Notes: generated by a model from the letters alone, not told the origin. Positions 10,792 to 23,713 are shown, counted from the stretch's first letter. The stretch is 64,000 nucleotides of DNA from Apium graveolens (GCF_009905375.1 NC_133653.1:95840609-95904608), one strand, 5' to 3'. Program-made: numbers and translations.

Positions 10792-13700
10792 GGCATCTTT
10801 AAGCTCTGCAATATCTTCACCAATTTGAAAGATTGCAGCTCTGAGATCATTGATCTTTGCTTTTCTTATATCCTGATCCAGTCTGATCAAATAAGCTTTA
10901 TCAGACTCAGGATTGAGTTCCACAGCCCTGTACCCTAGAAAGGTAGTTACAATTTGAGCAGAATTGGGCTTCATTTCAACTATATCACCCTTGTGATCTC
11001 TGTACTTTGGAACGTTGTGCTGTCAGACTTAACAGAATAAAGCCTTTTCTGTCTCTGAATCTGATCCTTCAAATAGTTTGCAGCAGTCCCTGTCAATCTG
11101 TCATCCACTTGAAGTAAGAATAGTACATGCTCCAATTCTTCAAAATACTTCAATGGAATGTCATTTTGTCTTATATGATAAATCCTACCATCTGTCATGA
11201 AATACAACAAGATGTATTCTTTCCAGTAGGTATGGTAAACCATTTGTACAGATTCTAGTTGATTCAATCTCTCAGGAGTTGCTCCAATACCTGGTTCACT
11301 CAAGGAAGTTGGATCATTAGTAGTGTTATGTATTCTTCTTTCATTAGCACTTCCCAATCCAGTTTTATCTCTTGCTTCCTTTCCAGTAACTACTCTAGCT
11401 TCAAAACCACTTGCAGTAGTCTTCAAAGGTTGAGTCTGTTTTGCTTTAGTGAATCCTGGTATGAGTGTCTTTGGTCTATCTTCTGATATCAAGTTAACTT
11501 GAGCTATATCAGAGGTTACTTGCTTCTTCTGAATATCAGAACTTACAATTTCTTGACTTTAAACAACTTGAGCCATGTCAGAGGTTGTTTTAAGAACTTT
11601 TCTTGAAGTCAGAGCAAGATCATCCTTTTCATCAGTAATTTTTTCATTCTCAGGAGGCACATAAACCTTGATAGGTTCACCAACCTTTTCTTTACCCTTG
11701 GATCTTGGATCTATCTGCGGTTGTGATTTAGCCAATGTTGCTTCAGTATGTGTCCTTTCTTTGATCACAATGCCTTTGAGTTTTGGAAGTGGCTTTTTAC
11801 CAGAAGCTTCAGATTTAGATGCAACTTTCTCTGATTTAAGTCTGGCTTCTTCTTCCATTAAACTCTCCAAGTCCATTCCTGGATTTTCCTGAAGAAATAA
11901 CTGTCTTGACATTTCCTCATCAAGATCTAAAAGTTCATCAGAATTTATCCTTTTACCAGTAGCAGAACTTATTTTTTTTTCAGTATCAGAACTTGTCCTG
12001 TGACTTGTGATTTCAGCTTGTCTTGATGTGAATCCTCTACCTTGACTATGACCTCTACCCATTCCAGAGCTTCCTCGATCATCTTTTCCATCATCCTTCC
12101 CTTTCAGTGTCTTGTTAGTCTTGCATTTGGACTTAATTACTTTCTCCCCCTTTTTGGCATCAGCAGGTAATAGAAGAGAGACAAGCAATCCCACTGAAGA
12201 TTGGATTTCATTAAGTTGTGATTGCTGAGAAGCTTGATTTTTCAGAATATCACCAATCTGAGCTTGTTAATGATCTTGAGTCTTCTCAATAGAAGCAATC
12301 CTGTCAAAGGTAGGTTGGAAGAACTTTTTCTTATCAATTTTCCAAACTTCTCCTTGCTTAATAAATTCTTCCTGAATCTTGTGTAGCTCTGCACGAGTAG
12401 TTGAATGAAGACCTTGTAGATGTTTAGTACTCAATGTAGTGACTCTAAGCTGGGTTTTGAAATCATCAGAATTTAACATTTCATCAGCTTTAGTCAGGTG
12501 CTCAGCAAGATGAATATCATTTGGAACACATGAAACTGAGTTCCATTCCTTAGTCCACTCCCGTCCTGCAGGAGTTTCACTCCAAGGTATTGGTGCTGCT
12601 CGGGTAACAAACTTCTTAATAAGTTCAGACTTAAGAATAGTTTGTTGAGGAGCATGTCCTGAAAGACCTGCTGCATCAGCATCTGCAGTTGGAGCAGCAT
12701 CACCAGTATCTCCAGCATTTGCAGCATCAGAACTTAAAGAATCAGTATCTTCTGATAAGACAACAGTGTGTGTAGCAATGGAGGCTTCAGCATCCTCTAA
12801 TTGTTGATCTGGTTCTAAGTTCTGATCAACAGCCATATCCTAATGCTCATCTAAAGTCTGATCATCAGCATCTTGATGCAGAGAAGGTGTTGTAGATAAC
12901 TCTGGAGTTTGAACAGCATCAGTAATAGGTGTTGTTGAAGGATTAGTTGATGTTGGAGCTTCTAAGAGAATTACTTCAGGCACAACCAAGTTTTGAACAT
13001 CAATATCAGCACTTGTGCCTGGATCAACAGGAGACACAGATGGTGTGGTAGCCTTTTTCAGAAATAGCTTCCTTAGATGGAGTTGATGGAGAAGAAGTGA
13101 CTGTAGCAAATTCCTTGTCTTGTGAGATCAGAGATTCCTGATCCCTTCCTTAGCTGCTTCCTCTTCATCATCTGAAACTGGCCTTTTTGCCCTCTGTTTC
13201 TTGTATCTCTTTGTTGATTTGGATTCCTTGGGAGTTTCAGGAACTGTCATTCTTTTAAGCCTTTTGAGAAGCCTAGATCCCCCAATTCCAGAATCCTTCT
13301 GAGAAGTCTCTTTCTCAGCTTCACTTACAACAGGTTCTGAAGAAGGAACCTGGTCCTCAGTATCAGATTCATCGCTCAAGGCAATCTTCCTTTTCTTCTG
13401 AAGTGTTTTAGGAACAGTCTTTGTCTTCTTAGATTTAGAAGATGAAGGCTTCACAGTAGGTGTTGAGGGATGAGGTTCTGATGGTTGAACATCAGGAAAA
13501 AGTGCAGTGTACTTAACTGGGTCATAGGTGATTAAGGCTTGTTTGACAGATAAAGGTATTAAGAGGGGTCTTAACATAACATTCTTATTATCAGTAGATA
13601 ATAAGTCAGTGAAAGCTCTTTTAGCAATTCTGAAGGATGGAATTAAATCACCAAAATTTTGGGGCTGATTATAACAGAACTTATAAATAAGCTGACAAAA

Positions 13701-14315
13701 TCTGGCAAAATATACAGTATTTCGATCTTCTGTCATCCTATCCCCAATAAAACCTAAGACAGCACTTGCATAATCAAAATCAGTTTGATTTATAAGAGTA
13801 TACCCGATTTGTTGGCTGAATATGGGAATTGCATCAAAATTTGAGCATTTATTGGCGAAAGCCTTGGTAATGCAGTCAAAGAAGAAACTCCATTCCCTCC
13901 TCATGAAAGATCTCTTCAACTTGCCAAGTTTTGCCAATGTTCCCTCATATCCTAGACTGGCCATCATGTTCTGAAGAACTGGTTCGTCAACCGTAGAATA
14001 AACACAGTTCTCAGGTAGCTGCAGTGCTTGTCGAATCGTAGACAAAGTCACAACATACTCATTTTCCCCTGATGAAAAGATAATACTCGGGGACCCTTGA
14101 GCACCACCATCATCATATACTCCACTCCTCCAGAACTCCAGTACTTGAACTCCAGAGACTGATTCAGGCTCAGTTAAAGCGTACCCAATATCAGAATTAG
14201 TGAGAAAGTCCTGAATGAAATGAAATTCAAGGGGTGCCTCTGACGTGTTGAGTATAGCAGAGAAGTTATTAGGAACAAACTTTGCTCCATGGAAGATTAT
14301 GTCCTTGGGTGCCAT
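10792..14315 (-). pseudogene. Element E aORF, broken and truncated
   Basis: Homologous along its length to the D aORF. The start MAPKDIIFHGAK is at 14315. The N-terminal domain with MRREWSFFFDCITKAF is intact to about 13140. Damage seen by comparison with D: a 1-nt deletion near 13140 compensated by a 1-nt insertion near 13055, in-frame stops at 12840, 12267 and 11559, and a 1-nt deletion near 11010. The native last codons are replaced by the duplicated A gag block. Functional regions otherwise match D: Ser/Pro-rich middle, a coiled coil around 12200-12500, and a compact C-terminal region (VQMVYHTYWKEYILLYF). Confidence 0.85.
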
Positions 14316-14464
14316 TAAAATTTGAGAGAAATACGGTTGCCTGTATTGTGTTTGAAAAAATGTCTATATGAAAAATTGTCAGTAGATGAGAAAGGATGAG
14401 AGTAAAGAGAGAGAGATAAAAGAGAAAAGTAAATAAAAGATTTGACAATCTTCTCTCTCTGTTA

Positions 14465-14473
14465 CTTATACAC
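14465..14473 (-). promoter_or_regulatory. Candidate TATA box upstream of element E aORF
   Basis: GTGTATAAG on the - strand, about 150 bp upstream of the aORF ATG; the same sequence is at the same place in D (22773-22781). Confidence 0.5.
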
Positions 14474-15075
14474 AAAAAGTAACCGTTGGGACACCTGTCA
14501 GACATGCAGTAATAACGGATAGTTACTGGGCTTGAAAAAAACAGTAATCATTACTTACCCACTTGCCTGTTTTCAAGGAAAAACCGTTTCACTTACCCAG
14601 ATATTCCATTAATCAAGGTGAAACAGTTTTAATTCAAAATTGAAACCGTTCCCACTTATTTAATTAATTTTCACTGCAACATTAATATTCTGAAAAGAAA
14701 TCAAGTGAAAATGACCAAGATAAATCATATGAGTAAGTACTGATAAAGGAAAATCAGAACTTAAATTAAAACAGAATTTATATGGTCATCAGAATATGAA
14801 TATCTATCAGGATTTATCAATGCATTACAAAGTATCTCAGAGACAAAATCTTGAAATAAAAACAAATTTCATTAATATATCAAGTGAATACATTCATGAA
14901 ATTGAAATTACATCAGCACTTGTACAAGATTTCCCTAAGCTACTAAACCTAACATCAACAGCCTTTGTCCTAGCTCAAGAAGCAGGGCAAGGCTGATGAT
15001 GAAGAAAAACAGGAAGAAGAAAATAAATCATTTCTTCTTCCTACTCTCAACAAAGAGAATGGCAAGTCGGATGAT
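14474..15075 (-). other. Element E spacer between small ORF and aORF promoter
   Basis: AT-rich and about as similar to D 22782-23365 as the rest of the elements. It contains AAGTACTGAT/TCAGAACTTA motifs near 14735-14760. No convincing gene. Confidence 0.55.
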
Positions 15076-15297
15076 TCACTCTTGCTGGTGGAGAGCTTCC
15101 AGCCTTTCCTCCTCCAATCGCTCCAGATGGCGATGGTAATCCATAAAGAAGAACATGAGGTGGGTCAGTACCTCCTGTGGGACAGAGTCCCATATCTCCT
15201 CAGGAATGGCCGTGACGTGCCATTCCTGCTGCCATTCAGCACAGCTTAGCTCCATATTAAATGTTTGGTAATTCAAAAACATGTTGTATCTGACCAT
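15076..15297 (-). pseudogene. Conserved small ORF of the D/E family (element E copy, truncated)
   Basis: The 73-codon frame begins MVRYNMFLNYQTF and is collinear with the 91-codon frame in D (23366-23641). It ends early because CGA in D is TGA here (15076-15078); beyond it the same frame still reads IIRLAILFVE. The core 'WQQEWHVTAIP' is identical in both copies, and many differences are synonymous. A TATA box lies about 77 bp upstream. It does not resemble gag, pol or aORF domains I know. Confidence 0.55.
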
Positions 15298-15373
15298 TGT
15301 GTTTTTGAAAGAAAAAGTATGAAGGTAAGTTTGTGACAAAGAATTTGATGGGAAGGCTGATGTGAAGTGGTTG

Positions 15374-15381
15374 CTTATATA
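15374..15381 (-). promoter_or_regulatory. TATA box upstream of element E small ORF
   Basis: TATATAAG on the - strand in CCTATATAAG context, about 77 bp before the ATG; conserved in D (23714-23721). Confidence 0.55.
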
Positions 15382-16731
15382 GGCAAGTGAATGCCAGGAG
15401 ACGCAAAGGAATTTAATGCTGACAGGTAGAATTAATTCTACTTCATCTCCCCAGACTTGGAAAAAGAATAACATTCATTGGAAAGAGAAAATATGGTTTA
15501 ATACGCACAAGAAACAAGTAAAAGTGGACTGTTCAAGTACGAATACCATTAACCCTAACCATAGTGACTATTAATCTTCCACTTCAACATATTCTAGTTT
15601 GAACCGAGACTGTTATCAAATTTTATCCAAAGATAAGTCAAGTAAAGAATTTGGACTGTAATATCAGAACTTAGACTTATATCATAACTTAACAGTCATC
15701 AGAATATAATTTCTTAACTCGAAAAAGGAATGCTTATCTGAGTAAATCCTCATACAAGTTCTGAGTTATACTCTCTAGAACTTAATCTTCAGAATATGCA
15801 ACCAGAACTTGTCCTCAGAATTAGTGCAAAATGACACAATGACTGTTTATCTAAAACAACATAGACCACCACAGTAATTTTCATCATTCAGATGGAGTGA
15901 TTAGTGTGTGCATCAAGATAAATAGCAGACAAAGAGTAAAGTCTGATTCACTTCAGTACATCTTAGAAATAAGACATAACTAAAATTTTGCTAAAGAGCT
16001 GTCATTATCCTGAAACGTACTGATGAATGAGTTCATGTTTGAGTCCACCTCAACTGTTTTGTGCTAATTTTATGCATCTTTTTAAATTCTATTTTACAGT
16101 GGCTTCTCAGTGTAAGTGAGTCACGACTGCTTATCAGAATTTATGCTATTATCAGAGTATTTCTCCAGTAATCATAGAGTGTGAAAAGTCACCAAGAAAA
16201 TATTTTGCTTTTCTAATGCATATTTACTTAATACCAACAATGCACTTGGGTCGTCCCTTCCATATTTTTACTCTAGATCTCAAAGGAGTACCTGATTTTA
16301 TTCTTTGATCCTTTTGCTTTTTCTTTTGATGAGTGAGGTTTATCAGCACTTAGTACATTCAGTAGTTTTACTAGTATCAGAACTTAACAGATGAGTAGAA
16401 ATATTCTAATTTGTGACTTAGTAATAAGATAAATAAAGTAAACTCAACTAAGCTCAATTATCAGAATTTGCTTGTGTCATAAGATTTCCACAGAAATAAT
16501 TACTTCTTACATGGGATCATTTGTTTATTGAAGACTACTAGGTCAGTATCTAGCACAGTTATCCTCATAGGATTGAATAGTTACTTAAATAGACATATCA
16601 CTTATCAGAGTTTAGAAACATATATCAGACAACAATCAGTACTTAAACGCATATTTCAATTAATCACAGAATACACAAAGAGATTACATTCTGTAAATAC
16701 TGATCATAAAGTCTGATGCATCAGAACAAAA
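15382..16731 (-). other. Element E pol-small ORF spacer, noncoding
   Basis: About 1.35 kb with no supported gene, closely parallel to D 23722-25051. It is dense in the D/E family motif (TCAGAACTTA and variants with TCAGAATTTA, TCAGCACTTA). Confidence 0.65.
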
Positions 16732-18134
16732 CTAGGGAGATTTAGAAAAAGAACCTGAAACCATTCCAAGTTCATTTACCAATCTTGTAAAAGTGGCTTC
16801 ACACAGTGGTTTTGTGAAGATATCTGCTAGTTGTTGATCTGTTGGAACAAAGTGTAATTCCACTGTACCTTCATCCACATGTTCCCGTATGAAGTGGTAC
16901 CTGATGCTGATGTGCTTTGTCATAGAGTGTTGAACTGGATTACTTGTCATAGCAATAGCACTTTGATTATCACAGTAAATAGGGATTTTGAAATATGTTA
17001 ACCCATAATCCAGTAACTGATTCTTCATCCAAAGAATCTGTGCACAACAACTTCCTGCAGCAATATACTCTGCTTCAGCAGTTGATGTGGAAATTGACTT
17101 TTGTTTCTTGCTGAACCAAGAAACCAATCTGCCTTCAAGGAATTGGCAGCTTCCACTTGTGCTTTTCCTGTCAATTTTGCAACCTGCAAAATCTGCATCT
17201 GAGTAACCTATTAGTTTAAAATCTGATTCTCTAGGATACCACAATTCCAGATCAGCTGTTCCTTTAAGATACTTAAAAATTCTTTTCACAGCTGTTAAGT
17301 GAGATTCTCTTGGATCTGCTTGAAATCTTGCACAAAGACAGGTAGCATACATGATATCAGGTCTACTAGCAGTTAGATAGAGTAGAGAGCCAATCATACC
17401 TCTGTAATCAGTAATATCTACTGATTTACCAATATCTTTATCCAGTTTTGTTACAGTGGCCATGGGAGTGGATGCACTTGAACAATCATGCATTCCAAAT
17501 TTCTTCAGCAAGTTTCTGGTGTACTTAGTTTGACAAATAAAAGTGCCTTCTTCATTCTGCTTGACTTGAAGGCCCAGAAAATAGCTAAGTTCCCCCATCA
17601 TACTCATCTGATATCTTGACTACATCAGTTTGGCAAACTTCTTGCAAAGTCTGTCATTTGTAGACCCAAAAATGATATCATCAACATAAATCTGGACCAG
17701 AAGTAAGTCCTTTTCATGGTTGAGGTAAAACAGTGTTTTGTCTATTGTTTCTCTATTGAATCCACTTTCCAGAAGAAACTGAGCTAAAGTCTCATACCAT
17801 GCTCTAGGAGCTTGCTTAAGTCCATAAAGTGCTTTATCAAGCCTGTAGACATAATCTGGATGTTTGGAATCTACAAAGCCTGGAGGTTGTTCAACATATA
17901 CTTCCTCCTCCAATTCTCCATTGAGAAAAGCACTTTTCACATCCATTTGAAAGACAGTAAACTTTTTGTGAGCAGCATAAGCCAAAAATATCCTTATGGC
18001 TTCTAACCTAGCAACTGGTGCAAATGTTTCATCATAATCAATTCCCTCCTATTGAGAATATCCTTTTGCAACCAGCCTTGCCTTAATCCTTGTAATTATG
18101 CCATCACTGTCAGTTTTGTTTCTGAATACCTACT
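16732..18134 (-). pseudogene. Element E reverse transcriptase and RNase H (3' part of split pol)
   Basis: Reads from ARLVAKGYS through [17 protein letters not shown] ([12 protein letters not shown]) and RNase H ([19 protein letters not shown]) to LGMVSGSFSKSP. There are in-frame stops near 18051 (CAG to TAG after GYSQ) and at 17620-17622 (CAG to TAG after KLM). The gene is cut at 18134 by element D; its upstream part continues at 31420. Confidence 0.88.
18130..18134. repeat. Target site duplication of element D, left copy (CTACT)
   Basis: CTACT here pairs with CCACT at 31420-31424, one substitution. Joining the flanks restores the RT reading that is seen uninterrupted in D around 26447. Confidence 0.8.
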
Positions 18135-18748
18135 TGTTAGGTCACACTTTCACTGTAGAGGGGGTGAATACAGTGTTTATTACAATCAAATCAAACTTCA
18201 AGAACTTATGTAACAGAAAACAAACTTTATTGAAACAATAAACTCTGTTACAATCTGGAACTGTTATCTCTCAGTGATGAACAAAAAATCACGAGAGCTG
18301 CTAGGGTTACAGTAAAATAATATTCTCGATAATGATAACACTTATAGTGTAAACCCTATGTCTGTGTTTATATATTACACAGTTACAAGATAATCGCTAA
18401 TTGATATGGAATATAATTCTGCTTCCTAATATATATCAATCAGATATCTTTTATTCCAAGTATTTCATTCTTTATGGAATTCCTTCTTCATGCATATCTC
18501 TTCTTATGTTTATCTTGATCTTCTTAACTTTAATCAGCTACTGTCCTTATCTGATCGTCCTTCAGCACTTAAGTTCTGATATCTATCTCCTGATGCTTAT
18601 CTCCTGATAACATAAGTACTGATATCCCTTAAGTCTTGTCGTCCAGTATAAGTACTGATCAGTTAAGTACTGATTTGTCCTGTTCAAATAAGATCTGAAA
18701 TCTAAACATAAAACATATTAGCCATGACATTATCAAATATATCTAACA
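18135..18748 (-). repeat. Element D 3' LTR
   Basis: 614 bp, TGTTAGGTCAC...CTAACA. Contains AAGTTCTGAT/AAGTACTGAT motifs at 18571, 18614, 18650 and 18665 in the U3 part of the - strand element. Confidence 0.93.
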
Positions 18749-18762
18749 ATCTCCCCCAACTT
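18749..18762 (-). other. Element D polypurine tract
   Basis: Reads AAGTTGGGGGAGAT on the - strand directly before the 3' LTR. Confidence 0.85.
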
Positions 18763-18955
18763 GTAAATTAGAAAAATATACAAGTTTAACAGATATTTGA
18801 TGATGTCAAAAACATTAAGTATAAATGCATGAGAATTAGACAAGATAACTACAACTTACAGTCCTTAAAGCTTTTACCAATTCAACTTCTGATAACAACT
18901 TTAGTCTGTATACACATCAGAATTTAAGCAGTTGTAGATCTTCGACTTGGCTTCA

Positions 18956-21900
18956 TCATTTTCTGATCTCTCTGATGTCAGGAGTTATTCTGAGATAATT
19001 CTTCAACAAACATTTCTCAGCATATCTGAGTTCATCAATCATTCTCCGTTTGACATCTTTAAGCTCTGCAGTATCTTCACCAGTTTAAAATATTGCAGCT
19101 CTGAGATCATTAATCTTTGCTTTTCTCAACTCCTGATCTAGTCTTATGACATAAGCTTTGTCAGACTCTAAATTAAATTCAAGCCCCTTAATACCAAGAT
19201 ATGTTCTGATCTGTGCAGTATTAGGCTTCATATCAACAATATCACCATTGTGATTTCTGTACTTTGGAACATATATGCTGTCAGACTTAACACAATAAAG
19301 TCTTTTCTGTCTCTGAATCTGTTCTTTCAAATAGTTTGCAGCAGTCCCTGTCAATCTGTCATCCACTTGAAGTAAGAATAATACATGCTCCAATTCTTCA
19401 AAATACTTTAATGGAATGGCATTTTGTCTTATATGATAAACCCTACCATCTGTCATGAAATACAACAAGATGTGTTCCTTCAAGTAGGTATGGTAAACCA
19501 TTTGTACAGATTCCAGTTAATTCAATCTTTCAGGAGTTGCTCCAATACCTGGTTCACTTAAGGAAGTTGGATCATTGGTAGTGTTGTGTACTCTTCTTTC
19601 ATCAGCACTTCCCAATCCAGTTTTATCTCTTGCTTCCTTTCCAGTAACTACTCTAGCTTCAAAACGACTTGCAGTAGTCTTCAAAGGTTGAGTTTGTTTT
19701 GCTTTAGTGAATCCTGGTAGGAGTGTTTTTGATCTTCCTTCTGATATCAAGTTAACTTGAGCTGTGTCAGAGGTTAGTTGCTTCTTTTGAATATCAGAAC
19801 TTTTAATTTCTTGACTCTGAACAACTTGAGCCATGTCAGAGGTTGTTTTAAGAACTTTTCTTGAAGTCAGAGCAAGATTATCTTCTTTATCAGTAATTTC
19901 TTCATCTTCAGGAGGTACATAAACTTTAACAGGTTCACCAACCTTTTCTTTACCCTTGGATCTTGGATCTATCTTTGGTTGTGATTTAGCAAATGTTGCT
20001 TCAGTTTGTGCCTTTTCTTTAATCACAATACCTTTCAGTTTTGGAAGTGACTTTTTACCAGAAGCTTCAGATTTAGATGTGGCTTTCTTTGATTTAAGTC
20101 TAGCTTCTTCTTCCTTTAAACTTTCCAAGTCCATTCCTGGATTTTCTTGAAGAAATAACTGTCTTGACATTTCTTCATCAAGATCTAGAAGTTCATCAGA
20201 ATTTATTCTTTTACCAGTATCAGAACTTATTCTCTTACCAGTATCAGAACTTATCCTGTGACTTGCAATTTCAGCATTTCTTGATGAGAATCTTTTACCT
20301 TGACTATGACCTCCACCCATTCCAGAGTTTCCTTGGTCATCTTTTTCATCATCCTTTCCTTGCAGTGTCTTGTCATCCTTGCATTTGGACTTAATCACTT
20401 TCTCCCCCTTTTTGGCATCAGCAGGAAGTAGAAGAGAGATAAGTAATTCCACTGAAGATTGGATTTCAGTCAGTTGTGATTGCTGAGAAGCTTGATTTTG
20501 CAGAATTTCATCAATCTGTGCTTGTTGACGATCTTGAGTCTTCTCAATATTAGCAATCCTGTCCATAGATGGTTGAAAGAACTTTTTCTTATCAAGTTTC
20601 CAAACTTGTTCCTGCTTGATTAAGTTCTCCTGAATCTTGTGGATTTCTGCATGAGTGGTTGAATGAAGACCTTGTAGATGTTTAGTACTCAATGCAGTGA
20701 CACGAAGCTGGGTTTTGAAATCATCAGAATTTAACATTTCATCAGCTTTAGTCAAGTGCTCAGTAAGATGTAACGTAGATGGAATACATGAGACTGAGTT
20801 CCATTCCTTAGTCCACTCCTGACCTGCAGGAGTTTCACTCCAAGGCACTGGTGGTTCCTCTGTAACAAACTTCTTTACTAGTTCAGACTTAGAAAGAGGA
20901 ATATGTCCTGAAGGACCTGCTGCATCAGTATCTGCAGTTGGAGCAGCATCACCAGTATCTCCAGCATGTGCAGCATCAGAACTTATAGAATCAGTATCAT
21001 CTGATATAATAGCAGTGTGAGTAGCAATGGAGGCGTCAGCATCCTCTAATTGCTGATCTGATGCTAAGTTCTGATCAACAGCCATATCCTGATGCTCACC
21101 TAAAGTCTGATCATCAGTGTCTAGATGCAGAGAAGGTGACTTAGATAATTCCGGAGTTTGAATAGCATCAGGAACAGGTGTTGGCAAAAGATTTGTTGTT
21201 GTTGGAGCATCTAAGAAAATTACTCCAGGCACAACTAAGTGTTGATCAGCATTATCAGCACTTGTGCCTTGATTACCAAGAGACACAGAAGGGGAATTAG
21301 CCTTGTCAGATACTGTTTCCTGAGATGGAGTGGATGGAGAAGAAGTAACTGGAGCACATTCTTTTTCTTGTGAGATCAGAGATTCCTGATCCCCTTCCTT
21401 AGCTGCTTCCTCCTTATCATCTGAAACTGGCCTTTGTGCCCTCTGTTTCTTGTATTTCCTTGGTAATTTAGAGTCCTTGGAAGTTTCAGGAATTGTCATT
21501 TTTCTAAGCCTCTTGAGAAGCTTAGATCCTCCAAGTTCAGAATCCTTCTGAGACATCTTTTTCTCAGCTGCAGTTACCACAGGTTCTGAAGAAAGAATCT
21601 GTTCCTCAGAATCTGATTCATCTCTCAAAGTAATCCTCCTCTTCTTCTGAGGTGTTTGAGAAACAGTCTTTGTTCTCTTTGACTTAGAAGATGTAGGCTT
21701 TACATAGGACTTGAGATATGTTCTGAGAGATGGTTGAGAGGTTTGAGGTGGCTGAGTAGAGGTGGTAGGTGCTGATGAACCAGGTTCTGATGTTTGAACA
21801 TCAGGATAAAGTGCAGTGTACTTAACAGGATCATAGGTGATTAAGGCTTGTTTGACAGATAAAGGTATTAAGAGGGGTCTTAACACAGCCTTTTTATTAT

Positions 21901-22624
21901 CAGAAGATAATAAATCAGTAAAAGCTCTCTTAGCTATTCTGAAAGATGAAATTAGATCACCAAAATTTTGGGGTTGATTACAACAAAAACTATAAATAAG
22001 CTGACAAAATCTTGCAAAATATATAGTATTGCGATCTTCTGTCATCCTATCCCCAATAAAACCTAAGACTGCTCGTGCATAATCAAAATCAGTGTGATTT
22101 AGAAGTGCATACCCGATTTGTTGGCTGAATATGGGAATTACATCAAAATTTGAACATTTGTTGGCGAAAGCTTTGGTAATGCAATCAAAGAAGAAACTCC
22201 ATTCCCTCCTTATGAAAGATCTCTTCAACTGTCCAAGCTTGGTCAATGTTCCTTCATATCCCAGACTAACCATCATGTGTTGAAGAACTGAGTCATCAAC
22301 AGTAGAATAAACACAGTCCTCAGGTAGCTGTAATGCCTGTCTAACCGTAGACAGAGTCACAACATACTCATTTTCCCCTGATGAAAATATTAAACTTGGG
22401 GACCCTTGAGCACCACCATTGTCATATACTCCACTCCTCCAAAACTCCAGTACTTGAACTCCAGAAATGGATGTAGGCTAAGTTAGAGCAAACCCAATAT
22501 CAGAACTAGTGAGAAAGTCCTGAATGAAATGAAGTTCAGAGGGTGCCTCTGTAGTGTTTAGTATCGCAGAGAAGTTATTAGGAACAAACTTTGCTCCATC
22601 AAAGAGAATGTCCTTGGGTGCCAT
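18956..22624 (-). pseudogene. Element D aORF (about 1222 codons, three nonsense codons)
   Basis: A continuous frame from MAPKDILFDGAK to a TGA at 18956-18958, broken only by point stops at 22478 (GAG to TAG), 19517 (CAA to TAA) and 19085 (CAA to TAA), as judged against E. The N-terminal domain of about 250 residues has IRREWSFFFDCITKAF and a YFARFCQLIY block. Then come a long Ser/Thr/Pro-rich region, a coiled coil with many Gln (around 20400-20600), Ser/Asp-rich repeats (ISSDTGKR twice), and a compact C-terminal part with YHTYLKEHILLYF and FEELEHVLFLLQVDDRLTG. No membrane segment is evident. This is the Sirevirus extra ORF; its function is unknown. No frameshift was found over 3.7 kb, so loss is recent. 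Confidence 0.85.
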
Positions 22625-22772
22625 TATGTTTGGAAAGAAATCGGTAACCTGTAATGTGTTTGAGAAAATGCCTCTTAAAAGAAAATCGTCAGTAGATGAG
22701 AGAGTTGAAAAGTAAAGAGAGAGATAAAATATAAAGGTAAATAAAAGATTTGACAATCTTTGCTCTCTTTTA

Positions 22773-22781
22773 CTTATACAC
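22773..22781 (-). promoter_or_regulatory. Candidate TATA box upstream of element D aORF
   Basis: TGTATAAGT on the - strand, about 150 bp upstream of the aORF ATG, conserved with E and followed by an A/G-rich leader. Confidence 0.5.
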
Positions 22782-23365
22782 AAAAAGTAACCGTTGAGGA
22801 CACATGGCAGACATGCATTTAAAAGTAGTGGTAAATACCTTGACACCTGTTATACATAGAGAAGGCAAAGAGTAATGGGCACGGTAAATAAGGAATAATT
22901 ACCACCCACTTGCAGTTTTTCAAGGAAAAACCGTTCCACTTACCTAGATTCCATTAATCAAGGTGAATCAGTTTTAATTCAAAATTGAAACTGTTCCCAC
23001 TAATTCAAATATTTTACTCTGCAATATCAATATTCTGAAAAAAAACTGTGTGTGAGAATGAGTAAAATCAATCAGTTAAGTAAGTACTGATAAAATATTA
23101 TCAGAACTTAAAGTCAGACACAATTTATACGATCATCAGAATATTTATCAGGATTTATCAATGCGTATCAAAATTTCTCAGAGACAAGATCATAAGACAA
23201 AAACAAATTCCATTAATATATCAAAAGAATACATTGATGAAATTGAAATTACATCAGAACTTTTTCAATCTTGTCCTAAGCTTCTAAATCTAACATCAAC
23301 AGCCTTAGTCCTAGCTAAGAAGCCTGACAAAGCTGAGGATGAAGAAGAACAGGAAGAAGACGAGA
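22782..23365 (-). other. Element D spacer between small ORF and aORF promoter
   Basis: Noncoding as far as I can tell; includes AAGTACTGAT at 23082 and TCAGAACTTA at 23101. A + strand frame at 23161-23406 is not maintained in E. Confidence 0.55.
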
Positions 23366-23641
23366 TTAAGTCATCTTCCTCTTCCTATCTTCGACAAACA
23401 AGATAGCGAGTCGAATGATTCGCTCTTGCTGACGGATAGCTTCCCGCCTTTCCTCCTCCAATCGATCAAGATGAAGCTGGTAGTCCATCTCGAAGAACAG
23501 AAGTCGGTTCAGCACCGCCTGTGGGACAGAGCCCCATATTTCGTCAGGAATGGCAGTTACATGCCACTCCTGCTGCCAGTCGGCGCAACTTAGCTCCATA
23601 TGAAAATTTTGGTAATTCAAAAACATGTTAAATCGGACCAT
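23366..23641 (-). CDS. Conserved small ORF of the D/E family, 91 aa
   Basis: Starts MVRFNMFLNYQNF, has the core 'WQQEWHVTAIPDEIW' and ends in a Glu/Arg-rich helix (LDRLEEERREAIRQQ) that could form a coiled coil. It lies in the 2.4-kb spacer between RNase H and aORF, on the same strand as the element genes. A TATATAAA box is about 73 bp upstream, leaving a short leader. Compared codon by codon with the E copy I count by eye about 13 synonymous and 17 replacement codons, many of these conservative, which leans toward past protein constraint. There is no transmembrane segment and no family I recognise. It could be an accessory protein of this retrotransposon family. Coding status is unproven. 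Confidence 0.55.
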   Translation of the reverse strand: MVRFNMFLNYQNFHMELSCADWQQEWHVTAIPDEIWGSVPQAVLNRLLFFEMDYQLHLDRLEEERREAIRQQERIIRLAILFVEDRKRKMT

Positions 23642-23713
23642 GATGTTTTTGAAAAAGAATATGAAGTTAAGATTGTGAGAAAAATTGATGAAAAGGCTAA
23701 TGTGAAGTGGCTG

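Noticed and set aside
23161..23406. Plus-strand ORF with acidic tail, partly conserved at 14796-14996
   Set aside because: Similarity is no higher than the general D/E level, the end of the frame is not kept in E, and it lies in the 3' region of the small minus-strand ORF.
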